Below, one piece after another: positions 37,224 through 46,153 of a DNA stretch of 64,000 nt. The position numbers and the translations under genes were made by a program. The notes beneath the pieces were generated by a model that had not been told where the DNA came from, did no database searches, and worked only from the letters and a program-made list of their open reading frames with translations. Source of the stretch: an uncultured Roseobacter sp. (GTDB lineage Bacteria; Pseudomonadota; Alphaproteobacteria; Rhodobacterales; Rhodobacteraceae); assembly GCF_947493125.1 (NCBI RefSeq), contig NZ_CANLQB010000007.1, positions 1 to 64,000 of the forward strand, read 5' to 3'. Numbering within the stretch: position 1 is the stretch's first letter; every line of letters starts with the position of its first letter.

Positions 37224-37586
37224 CTATTCAGGCAGCAGCGCGGTCACCTCGATCTCGATCCGGAATTTGGGGTCAATCAGCCCGCATTCGATCATGGTTG
37301 CGGCAGGCGGCGCGGCGCCAAACGCCTCGGTCAGGAGCGGCCAGCAGGGTTCGAATTCCGCGCGGTCGGGCAGCATGTAAGTCACTCGAACGACATCGGA
37401 AAATCCGCACCCGGCCTTGGTGAGCGCTGCCTCGATTGTGGTCAGGGCAGAGGCGCACTGCTCCACAACGGTCTCGCCCTGCCCGGTGGTGCCTGCCACA
37501 TGCACCCACCCTCCCGCAACAACGGCGCGGCAGTAGCCGATCTGCGGCTCGTAAACCCCACCGGAGGAGATGCGTTGGATGGTCAT
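37224..37586 (-). CDS. RidA/YjgF-family protein
   Basis: A 120-residue Rid-family protein (QRISSGGVYEPQIGYCRAVV, HVAGTTGQGETVVEQC, DVVRVTYMLPDRAEFEPCWP, AATMIECGLIDPKFRIEIEV). RidA deaminates reactive enamine/imine intermediates. The Arg that binds substrate carboxylate in true RidA (usually PAR.T in the last strands) reads AATMIECG here, so this is probably another Rid subfamily with a different substrate. AAGGAG is present upstream of ATG 37586. Confidence 0.85.
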   Translation of the reverse strand: MTIQRISSGGVYEPQIGYCRAVVAGGWVHVAGTTGQGETVVEQCASALTTIEAALTKAGCGFSDVVRVTYMLPDRAEFEPCWPLLTEAFGAAPPAATMIECGLIDPKFRIEIEVTALLPE

Positions 37587-37706
37587 GAGGCTGCTCCTTC
37601 GGCGTGTCGGTGGCCTGTCTGTATCGCGTCGGTATGACGTCGGTATTACGTCGGTGCGCAGCGCACGGCGCCCTCACCCGATCTTCACGGTTGAGCGGCG
37701 CGCCCA

Positions 37707-37741
37707 GCAAAAGAGGCGGGTTCGATGCCCGCCTCTTTTGC
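37707..37741 (-). terminator. Terminator downstream of clpX
   Basis: GCAAAAGAGGCGGG and CCCGCCTCTTTTGC form a perfect 14-base stem with a 7-base loop; the T-rich right arm gives an intrinsic terminator on either strand. It lies 24 bases past the clpX stop and separates clpX from the Rid-family gene. Confidence 0.85.
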
Positions 37742-37765
37742 ATATGCGTTCCGAAAGGTCTGCGT

Positions 37766-39031
37766 TCAGCCTGCGCTTGCCGGTTCCTTCTCGGCATCGG
37801 CATGGATCATGAGCGGCGCCGAGTCCGAGGTGACCGCTTCTTCGTTCACCACCACCTCGGTCACACTTTCGAGGCCCGGCAGATCGAACATCGTATCGAG
37901 CAGAATGTCCTCAAGGATCGACCGCAGCCCGCGCGCGCCGGTCTTGCGCTCGATCGCCCGCTTGGCGATTGCGGACAATGCATCGTCGGTGAAGCTCAGT
38001 TGCGTGTCTTCCAACTCAAAGAGCCGCTGGTACTGTTTCACAAGCGCGTTCTTCGGCTGGGTCAGGATCGTGACCAGCGCGTCCTCATCCAGGTCCTCGA
38101 GCGTCGCCAGCACCGGCAGGCGGCCGACGAACTCCGGGATCAGACCGAATTTCAGCAGGTCCTCCGGTTCCAGATCGGTGAAGATCTCGCCGACGCCGCG
38201 GGCATCCTCGTCACGCACATCCGCGCCGAAGCCCATGGCCGAACCCTTGCCGCGCGCGGCGATGATCTTGTCGAGCCCCGCAAAGGCGCCCCCGCAGATG
38301 AAGAGGATGTTCGTCGTGTCCACCTGCAGGAATTCCTGCTGCGGATGCTTGCGCCCGCCCTGCGGCGGTACGGAAGCCACGGTGCCCTCCATCAGCTTCA
38401 GCAGCGCCTGCTGCACGCCCTCGCCCGAGACGTCGCGGGTGATCGATGGGTTTTCCGACTTGCGGGTGATCTTGTCGACCTCGTCGATATAGACGATGCC
38501 GCGCTGTGCGCGTTCCACGTTGTATTCCGAGGACTGCAGCAGCTTGAGTATGATGTTTTCCACGTCCTCGCCCACATAGCCCGCTTCGGTCAGCGTGGTC
38601 GCATCGGCCATGGTGAAGGGCACGTCGAGAATGCGCGCCAGCGTCTGGGCCAGCAGCGTCTTGCCGCAGCCGGTGGGGCCGATCAGCAGGATGTTCGACT
38701 TGGCCAGTTCGATATCGCCGCCCTTCTGGGCATGGTTCAGACGCTTGTAGTGGTTGTGCACCGCGACCGACAGCACGCGCTTGGCGGTCGCCTGCCCGAT
38801 CACGTAATCGTCGAGCACTTCGCAGATGTCCTTGGGCGTCGGCACGCCATCGGTGGCTTTCAACCCGGAGGCCTTGGTCTCCTCGCGGATGATGTCCATA
38901 CAGAGCTCAACGCATTCGTCGCAGATGAACACCGTCGGCCCGGCGATCAGCTTGCGCACCTCATGCTGGCTTTTGCCGCAGAAACTGCAATAGAGGGTAT
39001 TTTTACTGTCGCCGGTCGTATTCGTCGCCAT
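37766..39031 (-). CDS. clpX: ATP-dependent Clp protease ATP-binding subunit ClpX
   Basis: A 421-residue AAA+ unfoldase. The N-terminal zinc-binding domain has the Cys4 pattern CSFCGK and CDECVELC, followed by the P-loop GPTGCGKT, Walker [11 protein letters not shown], the pore loop YVGEDVEN and the ClpP-contact loop IGF-equivalent in the GFGADVRDE region. ClpX hexamers recognise tagged substrates and feed them into ClpP. clpP lies 137 bases upstream on the same strand in the usual clpP-clpX order; the gap may hold a clpX promoter. Confidence 0.97.
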   Translation of the reverse strand: MATNTTGDSKNTLYCSFCGKSQHEVRKLIAGPTVFICDECVELCMDIIREETKASGLKATDGVPTPKDICEVLDDYVIGQATAKRVLSVAVHNHYKRLNHAQKGGDIELAKSNILLIGPTGCGKTLLAQTLARILDVPFTMADATTLTEAGYVGEDVENIILKLLQSSEYNVERAQRGIVYIDEVDKITRKSENPSITRDVSGEGVQQALLKLMEGTVASVPPQGGRKHPQQEFLQVDTTNILFICGGAFAGLDKIIAARGKGSAMGFGADVRDEDARGVGEIFTDLEPEDLLKFGLIPEFVGRLPVLATLEDLDEDALVTILTQPKNALVKQYQRLFELEDTQLSFTDDALSAIAKRAIERKTGARGLRSILEDILLDTMFDLPGLESVTEVVVNEEAVTSDSAPLMIHADAEKEPASAG

Positions 39032-39168
39032 GTCGAGCCTTCCAGGTCTTGTTCGAGGCGCGGGCGGGCCGTCCGCGCGCGCTACTTGTTACGGATGACA
39101 GCTTAGGCCAGCGGTGACAGGTCCACAATCGCTAATTGGTAAACTGACTGTGCGTTCCGCTGCCCTGG

Positions 39169-39798
39169 TTAACTGTCGTCGTCGTCCTTGCTGCGGTTCT
39201 CGACGATCTCGTCGATGAGCCCCCAGTCTTTCGCGTCCTCGGGCGACATGAAGTTGTCGCGCTCCAGCGCTTCTTCAACCTTTTTAAGGGTTTGGCCAGT
39301 GTGCTTCACGTAAATCTCATTGAGGCGCGTTTTGAGTTTCTGCGTCTCCTGCGCGTGGATCATGATGTCCGTCGCCTGGCCCTGGTAGCCGCCCGACGGC
39401 TGGTGCACCATCACGCGGGAGTTGGGCAGCGAGAACCGCATGCCCGCCTCACCTGCTGTCAAAAGCAGCGATCCCATGGAGGCTGCCTGTCCAATGACCA
39501 GCGTGGAGACCTTGGGCTTGATGTATTGCATGGTGTCATAGATCGACAGGCCCGAGGTCACCACGCCGCCGGGCGAGTTGATGTACATGCTGATTTCCTT
39601 CGACGGGTTTTCCGCCTCCAGGTGCAGCAGCTGCGCCACGATCAGCGAGGACATCCCGTCGTGCACCGGGCCGGAGAGGAAGATGATCCGCTCCTTCAGC
39701 AGGCGCGAGAAAATATCATACGCGCGCTCGCCCCGGCTGGTCTGCTCCACCACCATGGGCACAAGCGTATTCATATAGGTGTCGATGGGATCGTTCAT
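39169..39798 (-). CDS. clpP: ATP-dependent Clp protease proteolytic subunit ClpP
   Basis: A 209-residue serine protease. Catalytic Ser107 lies in [10 protein letters not shown], His132 in [10 protein letters not shown] and the Asp in [32 protein letters not shown] forms the oxyanion and handle region. It assembles into a double heptameric chamber closed by ClpX or ClpA. The ATG at 39798 gives the normal short start [19 protein letters not shown]; the frame extends to 39855, but that extension is unlike ClpP propeptides. The acidic end (KDDDDS) is typical of the family in related bacteria. Confidence 0.97.
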   Translation of the reverse strand: MNDPIDTYMNTLVPMVVEQTSRGERAYDIFSRLLKERIIFLSGPVHDGMSSLIVAQLLHLEAENPSKEISMYINSPGGVVTSGLSIYDTMQYIKPKVSTLVIGQAASMGSLLLTAGEAGMRFSLPNSRVMVHQPSGGYQGQATDIMIHAQETQKLKTRLNEIYVKHTGQTLKKVEEALERDNFMSPEDAKDWGLIDEIVENRSKDDDDS

Positions 39799-40048
39799 GT
39801 GGGAATGCCTGTCAGTTGGTATTCGCGGGACCATACCCGACGAAACGTTACGCAAATCTTAGTATTGGTGCGGGGGGGCTGCAAGAGGCGGATTCCATCA
39901 GGACGGGAGGGATGGAACGGATCCTGAACGCGGCTGAAGCGGCTCGACTTCAATCTGACTCACGTGGTCGCTGCCTCTCCCGTCGGTCGACCGCAAAAAG
40001 TGACTTTGCGCGCTTCAAGTCACCTCGAAACGCTCTAGATGGGGCGGA

Positions 40049-41254
40049 ATGACAGCGCTCGATCTCTTCCCACCGACCCGGACCGCCGCCCTTGAACGGC
40101 TGCAAGACTTCCTGCCCTGCGCGGGCCGCGACTATGCCGCGCGGCGCAACTATGACCTTGGTCCGGGGCGGCATCACGGTGTCTCGACGCTGTCGCCCTA
40201 TCTGCGCTGTCGGCTGATTACGGAAGAGGAGGTTCTGAGCTCGGTGCGCGGGCGCCATTCGGCGCAGGCGGCGGAGAAATTCATCCAGGAGGTCTATTGG
40301 CGGACCTATTGGAAGGGCTGGCTGGAGCTGCGCCCGGCTGTCTGGGCACAGTATCAGCACGATCTGCGCAGGCTTTGGGATGACGTGCAGACCCAGAGCG
40401 GGCTGCGCGACCGCTGGGAAGAGGCCTGTAAAGGCGAGACGGGCGTCGACTGTTTCGATGCCTGGGCGGAGGAGCTGGTGCACACCGGTTATCTGCACAA
40501 TCACGCGCGCATGTGGTTCGCCTCGATCTGGATCTTCACGCTGGAGCTGCCCTGGGAACTCGGCGCGGATTTCTTCCTGCGGCATCTGCTCGATGGCGAT
40601 CCGGCGTCGAATACACTGAGCTGGCGCTGGGTGGCGGGCATTCAGACCCAGGGCAAGACCTATCTCGCGCGCGCCGACAACATCGCCAAATACACCGACG
40701 GCCGGTTCGACGCGCGGGGGCGGCTGGCCAGCGTGGCCGAGCCACGCGTGGCCCCGCCGCCCCCTGCCCCCGGGCTGCTACCGCAGGAGACGCCCCCCAA
40801 GCAGGGCGCGCGCACCGGGCTGCTGCTGCACCCGGACGATCTGAGCCCCGGTTTCGTGTTGGACCGGGTGGAGGTCGCGGCCACCGGCCTGATCGCGGCG
40901 GCGACGGATATCGGCCCGCTCACCTCTGCGCCGCATGCGGCGGCTTTCCGTGAGGCCGCCCAGCAGGATGCAGCCGGCCGGTGGTCGGAGCGGTTGGGAG
41001 AGATCACGCCCGATCTTCGCACCGCGGCACAGATTGCCAACTGGGCCACGGCGGCGGGGCTCGAACAGATCGTCACACCCTACGCCCCCGTCGGCCCCAC
41101 CGCAGACCTGCTGGCCGAGGCCGGGCGGCAGCCGGAGGTGCCGCCGCTGCACCAGATCCGCCGCAGCTATGACAGGGCTGCCTGGCCGCATGCCACAAAG
41201 GGCTTCTTCCCGTTCAAAAAGAAGATCCCGGCGCTGCTCTCCCGTATCGGTTGA
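40049..41254 (+). CDS. Photolyase/cryptochrome FAD-binding-domain protein lacking the N-terminal antenna domain
   Basis: A 401-residue protein. Residues about 20-225 match the helical FAD-binding half of DNA photolyases (ARRNYDLGPGRHHGVSTLSP, EVYWRTYWKGWLELRP, YLHNHARMWFASIWIFTLEL, DPASNTLSWRWVAGIQTQGK, then ARADNIAKYTDGRF). The alpha/beta chromophore domain that precedes it in ordinary photolyases is absent. Instead a Pro-rich linker (about 233-250) leads to 150 residues starting GLLLHPDDLSPGFVLDRVEV that look alpha/beta-like and end KGFFPFKKKIPALL. The domains may be in swapped order. A role in light-driven repair or sensing is inferred; the Trp-rich FAD site is largely kept. It diverges from clpP; the 250-base space between them shows no other gene. 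Confidence 0.8.
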   Translation: MTALDLFPPTRTAALERLQDFLPCAGRDYAARRNYDLGPGRHHGVSTLSPYLRCRLITEEEVLSSVRGRHSAQAAEKFIQEVYWRTYWKGWLELRPAVWAQYQHDLRRLWDDVQTQSGLRDRWEEACKGETGVDCFDAWAEELVHTGYLHNHARMWFASIWIFTLELPWELGADFFLRHLLDGDPASNTLSWRWVAGIQTQGKTYLARADNIAKYTDGRFDARGRLASVAEPRVAPPPPAPGLLPQETPPKQGARTGLLLHPDDLSPGFVLDRVEVAATGLIAAATDIGPLTSAPHAAAFREAAQQDAAGRWSERLGEITPDLRTAAQIANWATAAGLEQIVTPYAPVGPTADLLAEAGRQPEVPPLHQIRRSYDRAAWPHATKGFFPFKKKIPALLSRIG

Positions 41255-41311
41255 TTTCACGCATGAGGTGTTGTTAACCTTTTCATCGGGGACCTCAAAA
41301 ACAGCAGTGAT

Positions 41312-41329
41312 CCGTCATAAGGGCGTTAC
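41312..41329 (+). promoter_or_regulatory. Possible Pho box upstream of phoX
   Basis: CCGTCAT followed by AAGG and GCGTTAC fits the 7-4-7 direct-repeat layout of PhoB sites (CTGTCAT-like halves, 11-base period). The first half matches at six of seven positions, the second at about four. It lies 87 bases before the phoX start, a normal distance for an activator site. Confidence 0.4.
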
Positions 41330-41416
41330 AAGCTCCGGGCAGATCGAATGACAGTCAGCGGCGGCGCAGATTCGGCGCCGCGCGCAAATAATCAACGCCA
41401 CCGACAGAGGAAGCAC

Positions 41417-43444
41417 ATGAACCGCAGAGACATCATCAACGACCCGGAGCACGGCAACAAGGCGGAAGCCTTCGAGGCTTTCGACGATATCCCGACCAAC
41501 CCGAACCTGAGCCGCACCATCGGCGACGTGATCAACGCGCGCTATGGCCGGCGCGATCTGCTCAAAGGCGCGCTTGGCGTGGCGGCGACCACCGCGCTCT
41601 TCGGAACCTCCGCGATGGTTGCACCGAGACAGGCCGCCGCCGCCAGCGCGAGCCGCTACACCTTCGACGAGCTGCCCTGGGGCAATGACGAAAGGCACCA
41701 CATCGCCGACGGCTACAACGCCGACATCCTGCTGCGTTGGGGGGATCCGATCACAGCCGACGCGCCCGAATTCGACGTGATGAACCAGACCGCCGAGGCG
41801 CAGCTGAAGCAGTTCGGCTACAACAACGACTACGTGGGCTTCACCGCACTGAACGAGGACGGCACCCGTGGCCTGCTCTGCGTGAACCACGAATACACCA
41901 ACGAGGAAGTCATGTTCCCCGGCCTCGGGCGCCAGGACCGCGACGGCTTCACCGGCATGACCAAGGAGCTGGTGGACATCGAGATGGCCGCGCACGGCGG
42001 CTCGGTCGTCGAGATCGCGCAAGGTGAGGACGGCAAGTGGGCCTTGGTGCGCGACAGCCAGTACAACCGCCGCATCACCCCGCTCAACACCGAGATGACC
42101 ATGAGCGGCCCCGCAGCGGGACACACAAGGGTCAAGACCAACGCCGACCCCGAGGGCATGACGGTCATCGGCACGGTGAACAACTGTGCCGGCGGCATGA
42201 CGCCCTGGGGCACCTACCTGATGGCCGAAGAGAACTTCCACGGCTACTTCTGGACAGACAAGGTGGATGCCGAGGGCAAGCCCGACATCTCCGCCCAGCC
42301 GGAAGCGGCGAGCATGAAGCGCTATGGCGTGCCGGGTGGCTGGTACGCCTGGGGCAAGTTCCACGACCGCTGGAACATCGACAAGGAACCCAACGAGCCC
42401 AACCGCTGGGGCTGGATCGTCGAGGTCGACCCGCGCAACCCCGATGCCAAGCCGATCAAGCACACCGCCATGGGCCGCTGCCGCCACGAGGGTGCGGAAA
42501 CCACGATCTCGTCGAGCGGCAAGCTGGTGATCTATTCGGGCGACGACAACCGCTTCGACTATCTATACAAATACGTCTCGACCGAGGATGTGACCGAGGA
42601 GAACAGCGTCTTCGGCAGCTCGCTGATGTCGGACGGCACGCTCTATGTGGCGCGCTTCGACGCGGATGGCACCATCACCTGGATGCCGCTGGTGCATGGA
42701 GAAGGCCCGCTCACGGCGGAGAACGGCTTCAACGATCAGGGTGACGTGATGATCGACACGCGTCTGGCCGCCGATCTGCTGGGGGCCACCCCGATGGACC
42801 GGCCCGAGGATGCCAACCCGGGCCCGAACGGCACCGCCTATGTGATGCTGACCAACAACACACGGCGTCAGCCCGATCAGGTGAATGCGGCCAACCCGCG
42901 GCCCGAGAGTTCTTTCGGACATATCATCGAGATCAAGGAAGACGGCGAAGACCACGCCTCGCCCAAGGGCACCTGGTCGATCCTGGTGAAATGTGGCGAT
43001 CCGACCATCGAGGAGGTGGGCGCCCAGTGGAACCCGGAAACCTCCGAGAACGGCTGGTTCGGCTCGCCCGACAACTGCGCCATCGACACCGAGGGCCGGT
43101 TGTGGATCTCGACCGATCAGGGCTCCAGCTGGGGCAAGACGGGCAAGTCCGACGGGCTTTATGCGCTGGAGACGCAAGGCGATCTGCGCGGGCATTCGAA
43201 GCTCTTCTTCCGCTGCCCTGTGGGGGGTGAGCTCTGTGGCCCGTATTTCCACGACAGCGGCGAGACGCTGTTCCTCGCGGTGCAGCACCCGGGCACGGAT
43301 GGGACGAAGGACTTCAAGGGGTTCGAGCGCGACTCGACCTTCGAGGATCCGGCGACCCGCTGGCCCGACTTTGACCCCGCGATGCCGCCGCGCCCGTCGG
43401 TGGTCGTGGTCACGAAACAAGGTGGCGGCAAGATCGCCATCTGA
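41417..43444 (+). CDS. phoX: PhoX-family alkaline phosphatase, Tat exported
   Basis: A 675-residue periplasmic phosphatase of the PhoX family (calcium/iron enzyme acting on phosphomonoesters, common in marine bacteria). A long cytoplasmic lead of about 42 residues precedes the Tat motif GRRDLLKGALGVAATTALFG. Family stretches are FDELPWGNDERHHIADGYNA, LLCVNHEYTNEEVMFPG with metal-site residues, GGMTPWGTYLMAEENFHGYF, MGRCRHEGAETTISSSGKLV, YSGDDNRFDYLYKYV and GSPDNCAIDTEGRLWISTDQ. The ATG at 41417 has GAGGAA upstream and is preferred over an earlier in-frame start at 41348. A possible Pho box lies upstream; two hairpins follow. Confidence 0.93.
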   Translation: MNRRDIINDPEHGNKAEAFEAFDDIPTNPNLSRTIGDVINARYGRRDLLKGALGVAATTALFGTSAMVAPRQAAAASASRYTFDELPWGNDERHHIADGYNADILLRWGDPITADAPEFDVMNQTAEAQLKQFGYNNDYVGFTALNEDGTRGLLCVNHEYTNEEVMFPGLGRQDRDGFTGMTKELVDIEMAAHGGSVVEIAQGEDGKWALVRDSQYNRRITPLNTEMTMSGPAAGHTRVKTNADPEGMTVIGTVNNCAGGMTPWGTYLMAEENFHGYFWTDKVDAEGKPDISAQPEAASMKRYGVPGGWYAWGKFHDRWNIDKEPNEPNRWGWIVEVDPRNPDAKPIKHTAMGRCRHEGAETTISSSGKLVIYSGDDNRFDYLYKYVSTEDVTEENSVFGSSLMSDGTLYVARFDADGTITWMPLVHGEGPLTAENGFNDQGDVMIDTRLAADLLGATPMDRPEDANPGPNGTAYVMLTNNTRRQPDQVNAANPRPESSFGHIIEIKEDGEDHASPKGTWSILVKCGDPTIEEVGAQWNPETSENGWFGSPDNCAIDTEGRLWISTDQGSSWGKTGKSDGLYALETQGDLRGHSKLFFRCPVGGELCGPYFHDSGETLFLAVQHPGTDGTKDFKGFERDSTFEDPATRWPDFDPAMPPRPSVVVVTKQGGGKIAI

Positions 43445-43451
43445 GCGCCCA

Positions 43452-43486
43452 CCGGGCGCCGGGGTCTCGATGGCCCCGGCGCCCGG
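43452..43486 (+). terminator. GC-rich hairpin directly after phoX
   Basis: CCGGGCGCCGGGG and CCCCGGCGCCCGG form a perfect 13-base stem with a 9-base loop, 8 bases after the stop codon. There is no T-run, so it may mainly protect the 3' end of the message while the second hairpin terminates. Confidence 0.75.
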
Positions 43487-43518
43487 ACCCCCATAGTTAA
43501 GGCGATTTCAAAAGCGAC

Positions 43519-43552
43519 AAGGCCCCGCAATCCCCCCGCGGGGCCTTTTTTG
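43519..43552 (+). terminator. Intrinsic terminator of phoX
   Basis: AAGGCCCCGC and GCGGGGCCTT form a 10-base stem around a 9-base loop, and the right arm runs straight into a T-run. This is the classic intrinsic form and closes the phoX unit before the convergent ABC operon. The following bases 43553-43734 show no gene. Confidence 0.9.
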
Positions 43553-43734
43553 TGTACCGATTTAGGCCCTTACGGCAGGCAAGGAGAGTCGAACTGCGCA
43601 AATCGTTCGCCCGGCAGCACCGCCGGGCAGCGCCCGACCCTCCCCCCAGGGAGGGCGCTTCTCGCCCACCCTAGGGTCAGGCGCTGCGCTACGCACAACG
43701 CTCAAACTATGCCGGTCCGTCGGAGGAACCCAGA

Positions 43735-44424
43735 TCAAACCCCCAGATACCGGTCCGCCACATCCCCCGTGACCTCGCCCATCGCACCCGACCAGACCGA
43801 GCCGCCCCGCTCGACGATCACCGCGTGGTCGGCGACCTGCCGCAGCTCGGCCAGCGATTTGTCCACCAGCAGGATGGCCATGCCGGTTTCCGCTTTCAAT
43901 TGCCGGATCGCGGCCCAGATTTCTTGGCGGACCACCGGCGCGAGCCCCTCGGTGGCCTCGTCGAGCAGCAACAAGCGCGGGTTGGTCATCAGCGCGCGAC
44001 CGAGGCTCAGCATCTGCTGCTCACCGCCCGAGAGCGACGCGGCGGATTGGTCGCGCCGCTCGGCCAAGCGCGGGAAGAGCCGGGTCACGGCGGCCACGTC
44101 CCAGGGGCCCGGGCGCGCGGCGGCGATGAGGTTTTCATTCACCGTGAGATTGGGAAAACAACGGCGGCCTTCGGGCACCAGCCCCAGACCCGCCTGCGCG
44201 GCTTTGTGCGGCGGCAGGCTTGCGAGGTCGTGCCCGTCGAACCGCACCTGCCCGGCGCTGTGTTTCAGCAGGCGGCAGATGACTTTGATGGTGGAGGATT
44301 TGCCCATCCCGTTGCGGCCCATGAGCGCGCAGACCTCGCCTTCGGCGAGCGTGAGGCTGACCCCGAAGAGCGCCTGGCTGGGGCCGTAGGAGGCTTCGAT
44401 GCCGTCGAGGGTCAGAAGGCTCAT
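43735..44424 (-). CDS. Branched-chain-type ABC transporter ATPase, LivF family (second system)
   Basis: A 229-residue ATPase with Walker A GRNGMGKSS, signature LSGGEQQMLSLGRALM, Walker B LLLLDEATEGLAP and family start LLTLDGIEASYGPSQALFGV. The P-loop Met (GMGK) is common in LivF proteins. It overlaps the livG-type stop by four bases (ATGA), giving coupled translation, and is the last gene of the second branched-chain-type operon. Confidence 0.92.
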   Translation of the reverse strand: MSLLTLDGIEASYGPSQALFGVSLTLAEGEVCALMGRNGMGKSSTIKVICRLLKHSAGQVRFDGHDLASLPPHKAAQAGLGLVPEGRRCFPNLTVNENLIAAARPGPWDVAAVTRLFPRLAERRDQSAASLSGGEQQMLSLGRALMTNPRLLLLDEATEGLAPVVRQEIWAAIRQLKAETGMAILLVDKSLAELRQVADHAVIVERGGSVWSGAMGEVTGDVADRYLGV

Positions 44425-45176
44425 GCGGCGTCCTCCTCGCCCAGATAGGCCTCGCGCACCTCGGGGTTGGCGCGGATCTCCTCCGCCGTGCCGGTGGCAA
44501 TGACCTTGCCGTAGACGAGCACCGAAATGCGGTCGGCCAGCGCAAAGACCGCGTCCATGTCGTGCTCGACCAGCAGGATTGGCGCTTCGCTGCGCAGCCC
44601 GTCGAGAAAGCCGGTGAGCCGCTTTGAGCCGCTGGCGCCGAGGCCTGCCATGGGCTCGTCCATCAGGAAGGCGCGCGGCTGGAGGGTGAGTGCCACGGCG
44701 ACCTCCAGCAGACGCCGCTGGCCGTGGCTGAGCTCGGCGGTGCGGGTGGTGGCGTGATCGGCAAGGCCGACGCGCTCGAGCGCGGCCATGGCGGTCGCGC
44801 GCAGCTCGGCATCCCCCATCACCGGCTTGAAGAAGCGCCAGACGGTGCCGCGCTGGCCAACGGCGCCCAGCACCGCGTTCTGCAGCACGGTGTAGTCCAT
44901 CGCGAGCGAGGAAATCTGGAAGGTGCGGCCCAGCCCGGCGCGCGCGCGGGCGGGTGTGGGGAGCGTGGTGATGTCCTGGCCTGCGAAGTGGATGCGGCCT
45001 GCGTCGGGCGCGAGACCGCCCGCGATCTGCTTGATCAGGGTGGATTTGCCCGCGCCGTTGGGGCCAATGAGGGCGTGGATTTCGCCGGGCTTGAGCGTCA
45101 GCGAGACGTCATCGGTGGCTTTCAGCGCGCCGAAGGATTTGCTCAAGCGTTCGATGTGCAGCAGCGGCTCAGTCAT
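44421..45176 (-). CDS. Branched-chain-type ABC transporter ATPase, LivG family (second system)
   Basis: A 251-residue ATPase with Walker A GPNGAGKST, a signature region reading LSHGQRRLLEVAVAL, Walker B FLMDEPMAGL, and the C-terminal VREAYLGE. The start overlaps the livM-type end by 8 bases and the stop overlaps the livF-type start by 4, so the operon is tightly coupled. The LSHGQ signature, with His for the second Gly, is a frequent LivG variant. Confidence 0.92.
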   Translation of the reverse strand: MTEPLLHIERLSKSFGALKATDDVSLTLKPGEIHALIGPNGAGKSTLIKQIAGGLAPDAGRIHFAGQDITTLPTPARARAGLGRTFQISSLAMDYTVLQNAVLGAVGQRGTVWRFFKPVMGDAELRATAMAALERVGLADHATTRTAELSHGQRRLLEVAVALTLQPRAFLMDEPMAGLGASGSKRLTGFLDGLRSEAPILLVEHDMDAVFALADRISVLVYGKVIATGTAEEIRANPEVREAYLGEEDAA

Positions 45177-46152
45177 GCGCCACCTCGCGGCCTGCCAGCG
45201 CGCCGATCATGCCGCCGCGCGCGAAGAGCACCACGAGCAGGAGCAGCAGGCCAAGATAGACGTGCCAGAAGTCCGAGAGCCCGCCGAGGATGTGTTCGAG
45301 CAGGATGAAAAGGGCCGCTCCCGCGACTGGGCCGTAGAGGCGCCCCACACCGCCCAGGATCACGAAGATCATAATCTCGCCGGACATATGCCAGCTGAGC
45401 ATCGTGGGGCTGACGAAGCGGTTCAGGTCCGCGAAGAGCGCGCCTGCGAGGGCGGTGATGGCACCTGAGATGACAAAAGCCAGGAGGCGCAAGCGGTAAG
45501 GTGAAAGCCCCACGGTCTCAACCCGCTCTGGGTTCTGACGGGCTGCCGCCAGGGCAAGGCCAAAGGGGGAGCTGGCCAGGCGGCCGGCGATGAAAAGGAC
45601 GGCTGCCAGGATCACGAAGGCGATGGCGAAGAACTGGATCGGATCGAGCGTGTTGAGGCCCGGGAAGCCGTTGCGCACGTAGATCGACAGGCCGTCCTCG
45701 CCGCCATAGGCGGGCCAGCTGATCGCAAAATAGTAGAGCATCTGACCGAAGGCGAGCGTGATCATGATGAAATAGACGCCGGAGGTGCGCAAGGACAGCG
45801 CGCCGATCAGCAGGGCGGCGAGCGCGCCGGCGATGACGGCGGTGAGCCAGATCACGGGCATGGATTTGGTGCCTTCGATGAGGAAGGGCGCCTCCATCAG
45901 GGGCGTGAAGGTCTGGGCGTGGTGGGCGAGGATGCCCATCGCGTAGCCGCCCAGACCGAAGAAGGCGGCGTGGCCGAGGCTGACCAGGCCGCCCAAGCCC
46001 AACGCGATGTTCAGGCCGACGCCCGCCAGCGCGAGGATTGCGGCCTTGGTGGCCAGCGTGATGATGAAGGGCTCGTCGAGGGCCAGGGCGATGAGTGCGG
46101 TGACGGGCAGCATCGCGAAGAGGACGAGGTTGATGAGGGCGCTGCGGGTCAT
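45169..46152 (-). CDS. Branched-chain-type ABC transporter permease, LivM family (second system)
   Basis: A 327-residue permease with about nine to ten membrane segments. Landmarks are LNIALGLGGLVSLGHAAFFG, LSLRTSGVYFIMITLAFGQM, SPFGLALAAARQNPERVETV and MIFVILGGVGRLYGPVAGAA. The open frame continues to 46386, but that extension is a Ser/Pro-rich antisense-like translation overlapping the livH-type gene; the ATG at 46152, one base past the upstream stop, is the natural start (MTRSALINLVLFAML). Confidence 0.92.
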   Translation of the reverse strand: MTRSALINLVLFAMLPVTALIALALDEPFIITLATKAAILALAGVGLNIALGLGGLVSLGHAAFFGLGGYAMGILAHHAQTFTPLMEAPFLIEGTKSMPVIWLTAVIAGALAALLIGALSLRTSGVYFIMITLAFGQMLYYFAISWPAYGGEDGLSIYVRNGFPGLNTLDPIQFFAIAFVILAAVLFIAGRLASSPFGLALAAARQNPERVETVGLSPYRLRLLAFVISGAITALAGALFADLNRFVSPTMLSWHMSGEIMIFVILGGVGRLYGPVAGAALFILLEHILGGLSDFWHVYLGLLLLLVVLFARGGMIGALAGREVAHD

Positions 46153-46153
46153 C

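Noticed and set aside
37620-37665. Three tandem copies of a CGTCGGTAT-like 11-base unit before the Rid-family gene
   Set aside because: Only three imperfect units; too short to assign as a functional iteron or operator.
43586-43620. GAGTCGAACTG stretch resembling a tRNA T-loop
   Set aside because: No acceptor stem, anticodon arm or D-arm can be folded around it; no tRNA gene was found anywhere in the window.
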